From Gloeobacter morelensis MG652769 (GTDB taxonomy: Bacteria > Cyanobacteriota > Cyanobacteriia > Gloeobacterales > Gloeobacteraceae), in NCBI RefSeq assembly GCF_021018745.1, contig NZ_CP063845.1:868001-932000 (forward strand): DNA of 64,000 bases, in the 5' to 3' direction. Below, piece by piece: positions 34,236 to 44,888 of this stretch (its first letter is position 1; each line of letters opens with the position of its first letter). The notes below the pieces were generated by a model. That model was given only the letters and a program-made list of their open reading frames with translations, did not search any database and was not told the origin of the DNA. The position numbers were made by a program, and so were the translations under genes.

Positions 34236-34440
34236 GCCAAGCCACTCGGCCCTAGGCAACCCGGTCTCCTACGCAAGTGCCTATCTGGGCCGGTCGCGCT
34301 GCCGCCTGATGTTGGGCGAAGTGGCGGGCCGCACCGACGCGGCGACGGCAGCCAAGCTGTTTGCCGCAGGTGGTGAGGAGGCGCTTGCCCGGCAGGCCCT
34401 GGCCTTGATCGAAGAACTGCCGCCCGCTTCGATGGCTTAG
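34236..34440 (+). pseudogene. Duplicated 3' fragment of the TPR gene
   Basis: The 175 bp at 34266-34440 match 30525-30699 with no gap and nine differences (about 95% identity by hand), encoding SYASAYLGRSRCRLMLGEV and the same end ELPPASMA plus stop. A further 30 bp upstream (34236-34265) align weakly with about 30450-30480, with some 40 bp missing in between. It has no start codon or TPR N-terminus, so it is a non-functional remnant. Confidence 0.85.
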
Positions 34441-34469
34441 ATCAGGTGTCCTATCGAATCCACGAAATG

Positions 34470-34686
34470 GACAGAGGATAGCATGGCATTGCCAACCACC
34501 CTCCTCGCCGCAGTCGTCACGCAAAGCGTGCCAGCCTTGAAAATACAGGCCAATCCCACCCACTGAGTCTCCGGCCTGACTCGCCTCTCAGTCCGGGGGG
34601 TGTCGGGGGGTGGCACCCCTCGACGCGGGGAGGGGGAGAGCGCGAGAGGGGCACCCGAAGGGGGTGCCGCCTCTCGCACACCCGCT
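34470..34686 (+). repeat. Dispersed GC-rich repeat, copy 1
   Basis: About 215 bp, 30 bp after the TPR fragment's stop codon. It aligns with 43870-43995 plus 44967-45064: an 'ACACGCAAAGCGTGC'-type block (here GTCACGCAAAGCGTGC), 'CCCACCCAC', then a highly conserved 3' part starting GTCCGGGGGGTGTCGGGG and ending CACCCGCT. The end can fold into a strong hairpin pairing CGAGAGG with CCTCTCG and GGCACCC with GGGGTGCC. No open frame. The rest of 34441-34780 holds nothing else recognisable. Confidence 0.75.
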
Positions 34687-34780
34687 GTCGGGCCAAGCCG
34701 AAAGCAAGAGTCAGGAGAGAAACCGTTGCTTACCGAGGTTTGCAGCCGGCCTGCCGCCCTCTGGACAACTGAAAACCACG

Positions 34781-35401
34781 CTAGCGAAGGTTATCCGGGA
34801 TTTTCTCAGGAATTACCCAGTAATAGACGGTCGAATCTTTGACCTTGAGCACACGGTCAGGTTTCCAGGAACCCATGTCGAAGGCGTGGGAGACGACGCG
34901 GGTGCCGGGCTTGAGCTGGCTAAAAAGCCGCGGCCGGAGCTTGACGTTGAGATCCGGCAGCAAATAGAGCGTCACGACAGTCGCTTCGCTGAGGTCGGTC
35001 TCGAAGAGATCTTGTTCAAGGAAACGCACCCGGTTGGTGACGCCGGCTTTGCGGGCGTTCTCGTTCGCTTCGAGGATGCGCGCCGGGTTGATGTCGATGC
35101 CGATGCCGCGCGCGCCGTACTGCTTGGCGGCGGTGACCACGATCCGCCCGTCGCCGCTGCCGAGGTCGTAGATCACATCGTCCTTGCCGACTTGGGCGAC
35201 TGTGAGCATCTGGTCGACCACCTCCTGGGGGGTGGGCACGTAGACCACGTCGGGATCGCGCTTGGGGGATTTAACTTCGGTCTTGACCTGGGTGCCGGCC
35301 TCGGGGGCGGCACTCTGGGCCAGCGAGACGGTGCTCGCGGTGCCTAGGGCGGCGAGGGCCGCGGCGGCGGTGAGCAGGGCGACTTTGGATCGAAGCTGCA
35401 T
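34781..35401 (-). CDS. Exported class I SAM-dependent methyltransferase-like protein
   Basis: A 206-residue protein with a signal peptide (MQLRSKVALLTAAAALAALGT, cleavage near SLAQS) followed by a Rossmann-type methyltransferase: 'DVVYVPTPQEVVDQML', motif I VIYDLGSGDGRIVVTAA, motif II 'GIGIDINPARILEAN', then 'LEQDLFETDLSEATVVTLYLLPDLNVKLRP' and 'VVSHAFDMGSWKPD'. SAM is cytosolic, so an exported enzyme of this type is odd; it may be lipidated, anchored or work on periplasmic substrates if export is incomplete. Similar exported proteins are known in several bacteria. Substrate unknown. Confidence 0.85.
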   Translation of the reverse strand: MQLRSKVALLTAAAALAALGTASTVSLAQSAAPEAGTQVKTEVKSPKRDPDVVYVPTPQEVVDQMLTVAQVGKDDVIYDLGSGDGRIVVTAAKQYGARGIGIDINPARILEANENARKAGVTNRVRFLEQDLFETDLSEATVVTLYLLPDLNVKLRPRLFSQLKPGTRVVSHAFDMGSWKPDRVLKVKDSTVYYWVIPEKIPDNLR

Positions 35402-35422
35402 CGGTCGATTTTCTCCACTCGT

Positions 35423-36754
35423 TCAAGAATCGGTACGCGTGCGCCGGGCTATCCACAACAGCGGCAGACCGACCAGCAACACCGCCACCCCCACCAGGGC
35501 GCCGGTGCCTGTGTAGGCGAGGCTCGCCTGGAGCATATAGCCGCAGATCAGGCAAAACAACAGCGGTGTGAGCGGATAGAGGGGCACCCGGAAGGGCCGT
35601 TCGAGCTGCGGGTCGCGCGAGCGCAACATCAAAAGCGCCACGCCCGTGAGCAGGAAAAACAGCCAGAACACCGGAGCCGTGTATTCGACCATCGTCTTGA
35701 AGCCGCCCCGGGTGGCGGTGCCGAGCACCACCAGCCCGAGGGCAATCACCCCCTGCACCGCCAGGGCGTTGGCGGGCGTCTCGGTGCCCGTCCGCCAGCG
35801 GCCCAAAAAACGGAACAGTGTAAAGTCCTGCCCGAGGGCGTAGTTGGTGCGCCCCCCCGTGATGATCGAAGCGTTGGCGGAGCTGAGGGCGCAGACGACG
35901 ATGAGGGCGCTGATAAACGCCGCCCCCGGCGCCCCCGCCACCCGCCGCATCAAATCGGCGGCCACCGCCTGAGATCCGGCCATTCCCGCCGTTCCCAAAG
36001 CATGGATAAAGGCGACATTGGCCAGCAGGTAGAGTGCTGTGATGATCCCGATGCTCACAAGCAGGGCGCGCACCATGTTGCGCTTTACCGAGCGCAATTC
36101 CGCCGAGATATAGGCCGCTTCGTTCCAGCCGCCGTAGGTGAGCAGTACGAAGACCATCGCGAGGCCGAAATTTGCGGGAGCGGGGGTGGGGGCCGCCAGC
36201 GGCTGGGCCGGGGCCGGGGCGAGCAGCCCCCCGACGATAACGGCGGCGAGGCCCAGCACGGTGGCGGCGGCAAGCAGGTTCTGGGTCCGGGCGCCCTGGC
36301 GGATGCCGGCAATGTTGAGGGCGGTGAACAGGGCAATAACCAGGGCGGCGTAAATCGACGGAGAGTACTCTCCCAGGCGCCACAGCTGCGAAGCGTAATC
36401 GCCGCTCACAAAGGCCAGCAGCGCAATCGAACCGGTCTGGACAACCGCAAGCCGCGCCCAGGCGTACAAAAAGGCCAGATCCCGGCCGAAGGCGCGCAGC
36501 AAGTAATAATAATTGCCGCCCGCGTGGGGATAGGCCGTGGTCAATTCGGCGTAGCACAGCGCGCCCACCAGCGAAATGCCGCCTCCCAGCAGCCAGGCCA
36601 GCAGCGTCCAGAGGGGCCCGCCGGTGTTGGCGGCCACCAGCGCCGGAGTCTCAAAGATGCCGGCCCCGACGACGATGCCCACGATGAGCGCCACCGCGTC
36701 GGTCAGTCCCAGCGTTGGCCTCGGGGAGCCGACCCGATCCGCTACCGCCTTCAT
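35423..36754 (-). CDS. APC-superfamily amino-acid permease
   Basis: A 443-residue transporter with about twelve hydrophobic segments. The N-terminal 'LGLTDAVALIVGIVVGAGIFETPALVAANTG' is the APC substrate-binding GxG motif in TM1, followed by 'ALCYAELTTAYPHAGGNYYYLLRAFG' (TM3 region). The frame is open up to 37504, but the ATG at 36752-36754 (MKAVADRVGS) begins the family homology. The substrate is not readable from sequence. It is 21 bp upstream of the exported methyltransferase gene on the same strand. Confidence 0.88.
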   Translation of the reverse strand: MKAVADRVGSPRPTLGLTDAVALIVGIVVGAGIFETPALVAANTGGPLWTLLAWLLGGGISLVGALCYAELTTAYPHAGGNYYYLLRAFGRDLAFLYAWARLAVVQTGSIALLAFVSGDYASQLWRLGEYSPSIYAALVIALFTALNIAGIRQGARTQNLLAAATVLGLAAVIVGGLLAPAPAQPLAAPTPAPANFGLAMVFVLLTYGGWNEAAYISAELRSVKRNMVRALLVSIGIITALYLLANVAFIHALGTAGMAGSQAVAADLMRRVAGAPGAAFISALIVVCALSSANASIITGGRTNYALGQDFTLFRFLGRWRTGTETPANALAVQGVIALGLVVLGTATRGGFKTMVEYTAPVFWLFFLLTGVALLMLRSRDPQLERPFRVPLYPLTPLLFCLICGYMLQASLAYTGTGALVGVAVLLVGLPLLWIARRTRTDS

Positions 36755-36991
36755 CGTCCGTCCCCCATGCGCTGTTGCTTTTGTGACCCCACGCCCCAGG
36801 CAGACCCGCCCGACTGGCATCCTGTTCCCGGAACACCCATCGGGAGCGGCAGCCTCCCCGCCAACCGTATCGCAGCGCTTGGAGCGGCTAATCGACCTTT
36901 CGGTAGAGCCTCCCCTCTGTCGGGGAGCCCGCCTGGCAAAGCGGTCGGGCAACTGCCGGTAGGATGGAGGGGTGTCCAGGCACCGTGCGCG

Positions 36992-37762
36992 ATGACCGTT
37001 GAACCTCAGCGCTCCAAACTCGAACTGGCCGGTCTGCCCATCGGCAGCAGCGCATTGACCCGGGCGGTTTTGCAGGAAGTGTTTCAGATCCTCAAGCCTG
37101 TCGGTCCCGACGGCAGCTGGACGCGGCTGGAGGGCAACAAGGACATGCGCATCACCGAGCAGAAGCGCCGATTGGCCCTTGAGAACACCCGAGAAGAAGT
37201 GACCGTCTGGGTGGACGCCTCGGTGCTCGACCGGGGCTTGCAGCGCTGGATCGCCCTGGATTTTCAGCAACCGAACCTGGAGGAGGTGCCGACGGCGGAA
37301 GCAGGCGACTGGCGGGTTTTCCTGCGCGGCGAGAGCGGCTCCATCGTGCTGGAGGACGGCGAAGCGACGGTGAGCCTGGGGGTGGTGCTGTTGCTCAAGT
37401 ACGCCACGGCCATCGGCGAACTGGTCTCCTCGACAATTGCCGCCCAGGTGGAGGTGCGCGGCACGGCGATCCCCGACATCAACGCCGACCGGGTGCTCAT
37501 CCAACTCAACGCCGCCCGGGTGCGCTGGGAGGACCGGGTGATCGAGCCGCGCCTCACGGGTGTCATCCTGCGCGCCGTGCTGGCGCGCATCCCGTTTTTT
37601 CCGAGCTTGCCGGTGATGACCAGTTTTTTGATGCCCTGGTTCGACTTTCGCCGCCAGGTCGCCCAGTTCGTGCTCAGTTCGGTGGAAATCGTGCCGGGCA
37701 AACTGAAGCTCGGTATGAAATTTTTCGAAAGCGACTTGTCGCGCCGGCCGGAACCGGGCTGA
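36992..37762 (+). CDS. DUF2993-like (LmeA-type) lipid-binding protein
   Basis: A 256-residue protein from the ATG at 36992 (MTVEPQRSKLEL). Residues about 35-230 follow the DUF2993 pattern of alternating strands (LALENTREEVTVWVDASVLDRGLQRWIALDF, VFLRGESGSIVLEDGEATVSLG, RVRWEDRVIEPRLTGVILRAVLARIPFF). The C-terminus 'VEIVPGKLKLGMKFFESDL' is typical of cyanobacterial members. No signal peptide is visible, although the fold is associated with membranes and lipid-binding TULIP-like proteins. The frame is open far upstream, but that part is antisense to the permease. Confidence 0.6.
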   Translation: MTVEPQRSKLELAGLPIGSSALTRAVLQEVFQILKPVGPDGSWTRLEGNKDMRITEQKRRLALENTREEVTVWVDASVLDRGLQRWIALDFQQPNLEEVPTAEAGDWRVFLRGESGSIVLEDGEATVSLGVVLLLKYATAIGELVSSTIAAQVEVRGTAIPDINADRVLIQLNAARVRWEDRVIEPRLTGVILRAVLARIPFFPSLPVMTSFLMPWFDFRRQVAQFVLSSVEIVPGKLKLGMKFFESDLSRRPEPG

Positions 37763-37767
37763 TCCCG

Positions 37768-38895
37768 CTAGAGAACCGATGCTGCCGCCGTCTGCAATTG
37801 GGTGATAGTAGCCATCAGGCGCAGTAGGGGCTCGATGGGCATCTGGGATTCCCAGCTGAAAAAAACCAGCACCGCCAGCACCTGCTCTTCGACCACCAGA
37901 GGAACACCGAGCCCACTTTTGAGCCCGGCGGCGCGGGCCACTTTCTCGCGCATCTCGATAATGGGGGAGCGCAGCGGCGTCTGGGAGGGCCAGTTCTCCG
38001 GCTGCCTGCTCAGCCAGATGCGCCCCTGCAAACCCTCCCCTGGGCGGAACAATAGCCGCTCTCCCAACCCCCGGAAGCGCTCGAGTTCCATCGCGTCGAT
38101 GCCGGGAGCGCTCGTGTGGCCGCGCAACTGTTGCAGGTGCGCCAGTTGCTCTTCATCGACGTAGTAGGCGGGGCTCGCTTCCAGAACGCTCTCGTCCGGG
38201 CTGGGGGTCCAGGCGGTGGCGATAGGCCAGCCCGTCGCCTTGCAAAGAAACTGCAAAAGCCGCTGCAGGGCATCATGAAAATCGTGGGCTTCCTGGATAG
38301 CCTCGGTCAGGTTTTGCAATAAGTGGATGTCGCTATCGATTTGCCGACGGGTCGCCATATCCAGGCTGGTACGAATGGTCTGTTGCAACGCCAGCAACTT
38401 GCGGCGCAACTCGAGATACATCATCACCTGCCGGTTGAAGTGCCAGAGCCGGTCTTGCTGCTCGGGGGGAAACTCCCGCGGCTGGTAGTCCAGGACGCAC
38501 AGCGTGCCGATGGCCCGGTTGTCGGGGGTCACCAGCGGCGTACCGGCGTAAAAGCGTACCTGGGGCGAATGGATCACCAGCGGATTGGTGGAGAAGCGCT
38601 CGTCGATGCGGGCGTCGGGCACGATGAACGTCTCGCGCTGCAAGATGGCGTGGGTGCAGAAGGCCAGTTCGCGCGGTGTCTGCTGCACTTCGACGCCCAC
38701 CCGGGCTTTGAACCACTGGCGATCGCGGTCGATAAGCGAAATGAGCGAGATCGGCATCTGGCACTGGCGCGCGGCAATTTCGACGATGTCGTCGAAGACG
38801 GCCTCCGCCGGCGTATCGAGCACCCGGTAGCGCTCGAGCGCCTCCAGGCGTTGGGGCTCATCGGGAGCAAGGGGAGCAGCCATGGTCCTTGGCAC
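37768..38895 (-). CDS. Two-GAF-domain sensory protein
   Basis: A 375-residue protein with an N-terminal GAF domain (residues about 15-160: ALERYRVLDTPAEAVFDDIV, 'SLIDRDRQWFKARVGVEVQQTPRELAFCTHAIL', 'FYAGTPLVTPDNRAIGTLCVLD'). This is followed by a helical linker and a second GAF domain (about 205-375, with GLGVPLVVEEQVLAVLVFFS). There is no kinase, GGDEF or HTH module after it, so it must act through a partner. The Cys in 'AFCTHAIL' is the usual conserved residue of this GAF subtype, not evidence of a bilin. An ATG at 38883 is an alternative start. Confidence 0.85.
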   Translation of the reverse strand: MPRTMAAPLAPDEPQRLEALERYRVLDTPAEAVFDDIVEIAARQCQMPISLISLIDRDRQWFKARVGVEVQQTPRELAFCTHAILQRETFIVPDARIDERFSTNPLVIHSPQVRFYAGTPLVTPDNRAIGTLCVLDYQPREFPPEQQDRLWHFNRQVMMYLELRRKLLALQQTIRTSLDMATRRQIDSDIHLLQNLTEAIQEAHDFHDALQRLLQFLCKATGWPIATAWTPSPDESVLEASPAYYVDEEQLAHLQQLRGHTSAPGIDAMELERFRGLGERLLFRPGEGLQGRIWLSRQPENWPSQTPLRSPIIEMREKVARAAGLKSGLGVPLVVEEQVLAVLVFFSWESQMPIEPLLRLMATITQLQTAAASVL

Positions 38896-39040
38896 AAAAC
38901 TGAGACACTTTGGAGGCTATGCAATCGGCACACGCTCCGCTGTACTGTCCATGTTTGCCACAGCCGGGTGAAGAACCCGGGAATATTGCGGGCTTGCCGA
39001 AAACTGTTCCGCCCAGGATCAAGCCTGCGCAGAGTGCTTC

Positions 39041-39949
39041 TCAAGGTTGCGGCGTCACCGTTACCGAGGGCAGTGGAGTGTACAGATCCCCCGCCAGCCG
39101 CGCCTGGGCGTCGCGCTCGCGCAGGATCTGCTTGCGGGTGCCTTCGGGTAGCTGGTTGCCCTGGTAAATCGCCCGATCGAAGTGGGCGACCGCCTCGGCC
39201 GGTTTGCTGTAAAGCGCCAGGATCTGGCCTTTGAGGTAGAACAAATCCGGGTTGGTCGGGGCGGCGGCAAGGGCCTGATCGACCATCGCCAGCGCCTCCT
39301 CGTAGTTTTTCTTGTCGCGCCAGGCGAGCGCCTGACCCCGGTAAGACAGATAATTCGGAGCGGCTTTGCGAAATTGTTTGATTGCTTCGTCGTGCTTGGT
39401 CAAAAGCGTGTCAATGTAGCCCACGAACAAATTGATCTCCGGGTCGTCCGGGGCCTTTTCGCGCGCCGTCTTGAATTCGCCGAACATCCCGGGCACCTGG
39501 GTGAGCATGCGCGGCAGCGCCAGAATGCCGTCTTTGAGGTAAAAAGTCGAAATCTCCAAGCCCTGGGCGATCCCCAAATAGAGATGGGAGCGGGCCGGAT
39601 CTTTGCCGTTCATCGCCTGGGCCACCTCGCGGGTCTTCTGGGCGAGCGCCAACAGCCGGTCCACCTGGCCGTTCTGGTAAGCAATCGCCGCCTGCAGGCC
39701 GTAGACCAGCGGTTCGTCGGGATTCTGGCGTTGGGCCACGTCGAGCTTTTCCCCGGCGTTCAGGTAATTGCCGTTTTTAAAAAAGTCTTCGAAGGCCATC
39801 TGCAGCGCCGGGCCGATCGGCCGCGCCTCACTGCCGGTGCGAAACGGGTCGGCCGCCAGGGCCGCCGGAGCCCCGACCGCGAGGGCCAGAGCGAGGCTCC
39901 CTGCCCCAATCGCCCGTTTGCACTGCGTCCATCGGGATGTGCGGTGCAT
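39041..39949 (-). CDS. Sll0314/Alr1548-type secreted TPR protein
   Basis: A 302-residue protein with a signal peptide (KRAIGAGSLALALAVGAPAALAAD). The mature part starts ADPFRTGSEARPIG and has TPR-like repeats (LNAGEKLDVAQRQNPDEPLVYGL, INLFVGYIDTLLTKHDEAIKQFRKAAPNYLSYRG, NYEEALAMVDQALAAAPTNPDLFYLKG). A characteristic central segment 'FYLKDGILALPRML' identifies the cyanobacterial Sll0314/Alr1548 family, whose role is unknown. Probably periplasmic. It is divergent from cysH. Confidence 0.85.
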   Translation of the reverse strand: MHRTSRWTQCKRAIGAGSLALALAVGAPAALAADPFRTGSEARPIGPALQMAFEDFFKNGNYLNAGEKLDVAQRQNPDEPLVYGLQAAIAYQNGQVDRLLALAQKTREVAQAMNGKDPARSHLYLGIAQGLEISTFYLKDGILALPRMLTQVPGMFGEFKTAREKAPDDPEINLFVGYIDTLLTKHDEAIKQFRKAAPNYLSYRGQALAWRDKKNYEEALAMVDQALAAAPTNPDLFYLKGQILALYSKPAEAVAHFDRAIYQGNQLPEGTRKQILRERDAQARLAGDLYTPLPSVTVTPQP

Positions 39950-40128
39950 CGTCGCAAGTCCTCTATCTCAGAACCTACTCTACTCCCTGTCCACGACCGC
40001 CCGTCAGCCTTGGCGGTTCCTGGAGGAACCACGCCAATTCCCACAATGTGAAGCGGATAACGGGAGCAAATCTCTCTTTTTCCCCTGGGCTTACTGTACA
40101 ATCAGAGCAATCAGGTAGGGGCGCTTAC

Positions 40129-40854
40129 GTGAATTTACTGCAGGACCAACCGGCGATGGGCATCGACCAGACGACTCTGGAGCATCTGGCCCGGCAGTGG
40201 GAGGATCTGGCCCCCGAGGCCATCCTGGCGGAAGCGGTGCGCTGTTTTGGCGACAAGCTGGTGCTGGCGAGCGCCTTCGGCCCCGAGTCGATCATTTTGC
40301 TCGACATGCTGGTGAAGGTGTGGCCCCGGCCGCAGGCATTTTTCCTCGATACGGGCTTTCATTTTCCCGAGACGCTGGTGCTCAAAGACCGGGTGCTCGC
40401 GCGCTTTCCGCAGTTGCAGCTTGAAGTGGTGGGGCCGCTGATGTCCGTCGAGCAGCAAAATGCCATCTACGGCGAGCGCCTGCACGATCGCAACCCGGAT
40501 CATTGCTGTGCCATTCGCAAAGTCGAGCCGCTCAACCGCGCCCTCGCCCCTTACAAAGCCTGGATTGCCGGCATGCGCCGCGAACAGTCGCCGACCCGCG
40601 GCCAGATTGGCGTCGTGCAGTGGGATTCGCGCCGCGGCATGGTCAAGTTCAATCCGCTGGCCACCTGGACGCACAAGCAAGTCTGGGCCTACATCGTCGA
40701 GCGCGATTTGCCCTATAACCCCCTGCACGACGAGGGGTTTCCGTCGATCGGCTGCTCGCCTCTTAACTGCACCGCCCCGGTGGCCGACGGGGCGGACCCG
40801 CGCTCGGGGCGCTGGCGGGGAAAAGCCAAGACCGAGTGCGGCCTGCATGTGTAA
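40129..40854 (+). CDS. cysH: APS/PAPS reductase with unusual cysteine spacing
   Basis: A 241-residue reductase for assimilatory sulfate reduction. The motifs are ASAFGPESIILLDML (PP-loop type ATPase fold), 'FLDTGFHFPETL', 'HCCAIRKVEPLNRAL' (Cys pair of the [4Fe-4S] APS-type enzymes), MRREQSPTRGQI, 'VVQWDSRRGMVKFNPLATWT', 'NPLHDEGFPSIGC' and the catalytic C-terminal ECGLHV. Where APS reductases have CxxC (GCxPCT), this one reads GCSPLNCT, i.e. CX4C. GTG at 40129 after AGGTAGGGG is the likely start; the ATG at 40156 is the alternative. It is convergent with the secreted hypothetical gene, 2 bp apart. Confidence 0.88.
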   Translation: MNLLQDQPAMGIDQTTLEHLARQWEDLAPEAILAEAVRCFGDKLVLASAFGPESIILLDMLVKVWPRPQAFFLDTGFHFPETLVLKDRVLARFPQLQLEVVGPLMSVEQQNAIYGERLHDRNPDHCCAIRKVEPLNRALAPYKAWIAGMRREQSPTRGQIGVVQWDSRRGMVKFNPLATWTHKQVWAYIVERDLPYNPLHDEGFPSIGCSPLNCTAPVADGADPRSGRWRGKAKTECGLHV

Positions 40855-40856
40855 AT

Positions 40857-41384
40857 TTATTTACGCTCCGGAAGCTGGACGTCCCGAAGCCAGGTGGTGA
40901 CCGCCTGGGCAAAAGCACTTTCGAGGGCAATATAAGGCGGCAAACCGGCGAGGGCGGGCGGGCTGTCCTGCGCCACCGGAATGTCCTCCAGATAGGGACC
41001 GAGCTTGCCGTCGAGTTCCTCGGGGATGGACCGAAATACCGAGCGCACATCGCTCAGCCACCACTTGCCGCCGCTCGGGGCCACCACCACAGTCCGCTCG
41101 ACGAGCACCGGGAACAGTTCGCCCTTCTGCAAAAAGCGATCGAGGGTGAGAAATTGAATGGCGACGGCGTCCCCAGCTGCCGGGGTAAGCCGGGGGTTGC
41201 TGGTGAGCACCAGGTTGCCGGGGACGCGCTCGCGGGTGTAGGCACGGTTGACATAACTTGGCAGCGCCTCGGTGAGCCGTTCGGCAAGCCGCTCGACTGT
41301 GATGACCGGAGCGGCGGTAGCCGGCACAGGGGCGAGGGCCAGCCAGGTAGCCAGAGCAAGGGTTGGCCACGGAGTACGCATCAT
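40857..41384 (-). CDS. Secreted hypothetical protein downstream of pyrF
   Basis: A 175-residue protein with a signal peptide ([24 protein letters not shown]). The mature part begins APVITVERLAERLTEALPSYVNRA and contains 'PGNLVLTSNPRLTPAAGDAVAIQFLTLDRF', 'WWLSDVRSVFRSIPEELDGKLGPYLED' and ends 'TTWLRDVQLPERK'. It is likely periplasmic with an alpha/beta fold; no cysteines. The ATG at 41382-41384 overlaps the pyrF stop (TGATGATG), which argues for coupled translation. Function unknown. Confidence 0.65.
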   Translation of the reverse strand: MMRTPWPTLALATWLALAPVPATAAPVITVERLAERLTEALPSYVNRAYTRERVPGNLVLTSNPRLTPAAGDAVAIQFLTLDRFLQKGELFPVLVERTVVVAPSGGKWWLSDVRSVFRSIPEELDGKLGPYLEDIPVAQDSPPALAGLPPYIALESAFAQAVTTWLRDVQLPERK

Positions 41385-42096
41385 CAGCCATCGACCTCCG
41401 CGACGATAGCAAGAAAGGCAGCCTGGGGATCGGGGGCGGTGGTCACCGGACGGCCCACCACCAGATAGTCGGCGCCCCGAGCCAACGCCTCGCCGGGGGT
41501 GAGGGTGCGGCGCTGGTCGCCTTCGCCGCTCCCACCCGGACGAATGCCCGGGGTGACGATCAAAAAATCGTTCCCGCAGCGCTCGCGCAGCAGGGCCGTC
41601 TCCAGAGGCGAGCAGACCGCCCCCTGCACGCCGCTTGCCGCGGCCAGGGCCGCAAGGTGCTCGACGTAGCCGCTCACTCCGACCCTTACCAATAGCTGCT
41701 GTTCGAGCAGCTGCGCGTCCAGGCTGGTGAGCAGGGTCACCGCCAGCACCGCCGGGGCGGGGATGCCGAGGCGAGCCGCTTCGCCTGTGCAGGCGGCGGC
41801 CGCCGCCATCAGCATCGGCTGGCCCCCTGTCGCGTGCACGGTGATCAGGTCCACCCCCAGGCGGGTGGCCGAGCGGCAGGCCCCGGCCACCGTGTTGGGG
41901 ATGTCGTGAAATTTGAGATCGAGAAACACCCGGCACCCGCGCGCTTTGAGCCATTCGATTAGGGCGGGACCGGTAGCGGTAAATAGTTCCAACCCGACTT
42001 TCCAGAAGCGCACAGCCGGGGCGCGCTCCACCAGGGCGTGGGCCGCCTGCGCGTCCGCCAGATCGAGCGCCACGATCACCCGTTCGGCACTACCCA

Positions 42097-42100
<4 letters not shown>
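41384..42100 (-). CDS. pyrF: Orotidine 5'-phosphate decarboxylase
   Basis: A 238-residue TIM-barrel enzyme giving UMP, the last step of pyrimidine synthesis. The N-terminus [18 protein letters not shown] holds the first conserved Asp, '[17 protein letters not shown]' is the catalytic DxKxxD signature, and 'TPGIRPGG...DQRRTLTP' and '[12 protein letters not shown]' bind phosphate. It overlaps the upstream hypothetical gene (42097-42687) by 4 nt and the downstream secreted gene, so the three form an operon. Confidence 0.95.
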
Positions 42101-43840
<1,740 letters not shown>

Positions 43841-44007
43841 TACCAAATCCGTGCAGATAGACAGCAGATAGACATGGGATAGTCCAGCCAGATTTGCCGA
43901 CCACCCATCTCGGCGCAGTCGACACGCAAAGCGTGCATGTACTGGAACCCTCTGCCCAGCCCACCCACAAAATCTCCCGCTTACCGCGCCATTAACGTCA
44001 GTTCGGG

Positions 44008-44883
44008 TTAAGCATTGAGCTGGTCGGCATCAGACGCCACCGACGGCTTGTTCGGTTTGTGGCAGTAGGCAATCAACCCACACACCAGGTTCACCAAAAA
44101 ATTCACTTCGCTGCGATGGCGGGTGTGCTCTATCTGCGAAATGTTCTTCAACTGGTCATTGATTGCTTCGATGATCCCGCGCTTGCGCAACAGCAGTTTG
44201 TCCGTCATCACCATCAGCCGATTGGTCATCTTGCGCCGCAACTTGGTGATCAGCGCCATGCCCAGCTCCTCGCGCAATTGCCTGCCAAGCTTGCTGCTGA
44301 TGTAGCCGCGGTCGCCAAACACTTTGCCGTGCAAGTCTTTGAGCAGTTCAGGCACAGGCTTGCGATCGTCAGTGTTCCCAGCCGTCACGCTCATCGCCAG
44401 CAATTCGCCGCGCTCATTGACCACCAAGTGCAGCTTGAAGCCGTAAAACCAGCCCACCGAGCTTTTGCCCCAGGCGGCCAGACCGACAAAGACTTTGTGG
44501 GCGTGGACGCGGCGCACATGGCAGACGGCAAGTGGAGTCGAATCGATAAAACTGATGCCGGTGCAGGGGCCAAAACAGTGGCGCAGGTAGGCACTGAGCG
44601 GCATAAGGGTAGAGGGCATCCACTCGACGAAGCGCGCGTAGCTGACCAGTCCAGGAAAAGCGCTTCGCCAGTAAGCGCAGACCATTTCGGTGTAGAAGGC
44701 CTTGAAGTGGCGGTAGGCGGATTGGTGAAAAGCAATCAGAATCGTCAGGATTTCGCTGAGGCAGAGTCGGCGTGGCCGTCGCCTGTGTCGCAGGCCATCG
44801 TCGAGCAATTGTTGCTGCCAGAGCGGTTCGAAGCGTTGGCAGAAGTCATCGACATGGCAAAAGAGCGCTTCTAGACTGGGCAT
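44008..44883 (-). CDS. IS982-family transposase
   Basis: A 291-residue DDE transposase. It starts [20 protein letters not shown] and carries '[23 protein letters not shown]', the first catalytic region [15 protein letters not shown], '[34 protein letters not shown]', [10 protein letters not shown] (second Asp) and '[28 protein letters not shown]' with the catalytic Glu. This is the classic IS982 layout. The gene looks intact, so the element could still be active. Confidence 0.93.
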   Translation of the reverse strand: MPSLEALFCHVDDFCQRFEPLWQQQLLDDGLRHRRRPRRLCLSEILTILIAFHQSAYRHFKAFYTEMVCAYWRSAFPGLVSYARFVEWMPSTLMPLSAYLRHCFGPCTGISFIDSTPLAVCHVRRVHAHKVFVGLAAWGKSSVGWFYGFKLHLVVNERGELLAMSVTAGNTDDRKPVPELLKDLHGKVFGDRGYISSKLGRQLREELGMALITKLRRKMTNRLMVMTDKLLLRKRGIIEAINDQLKNISQIEHTRHRSEVNFLVNLVCGLIAYCHKPNKPSVASDADQLNA

Positions 44884-44888
44884 AGCGA

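Noticed and set aside
34600-35347. Plus-strand frames crossing the dispersed repeat and the methyltransferase gene
   Set aside because: They are antisense to a gene with clear SAM-binding motifs and cross a GC-rich repeat with no codon signal.
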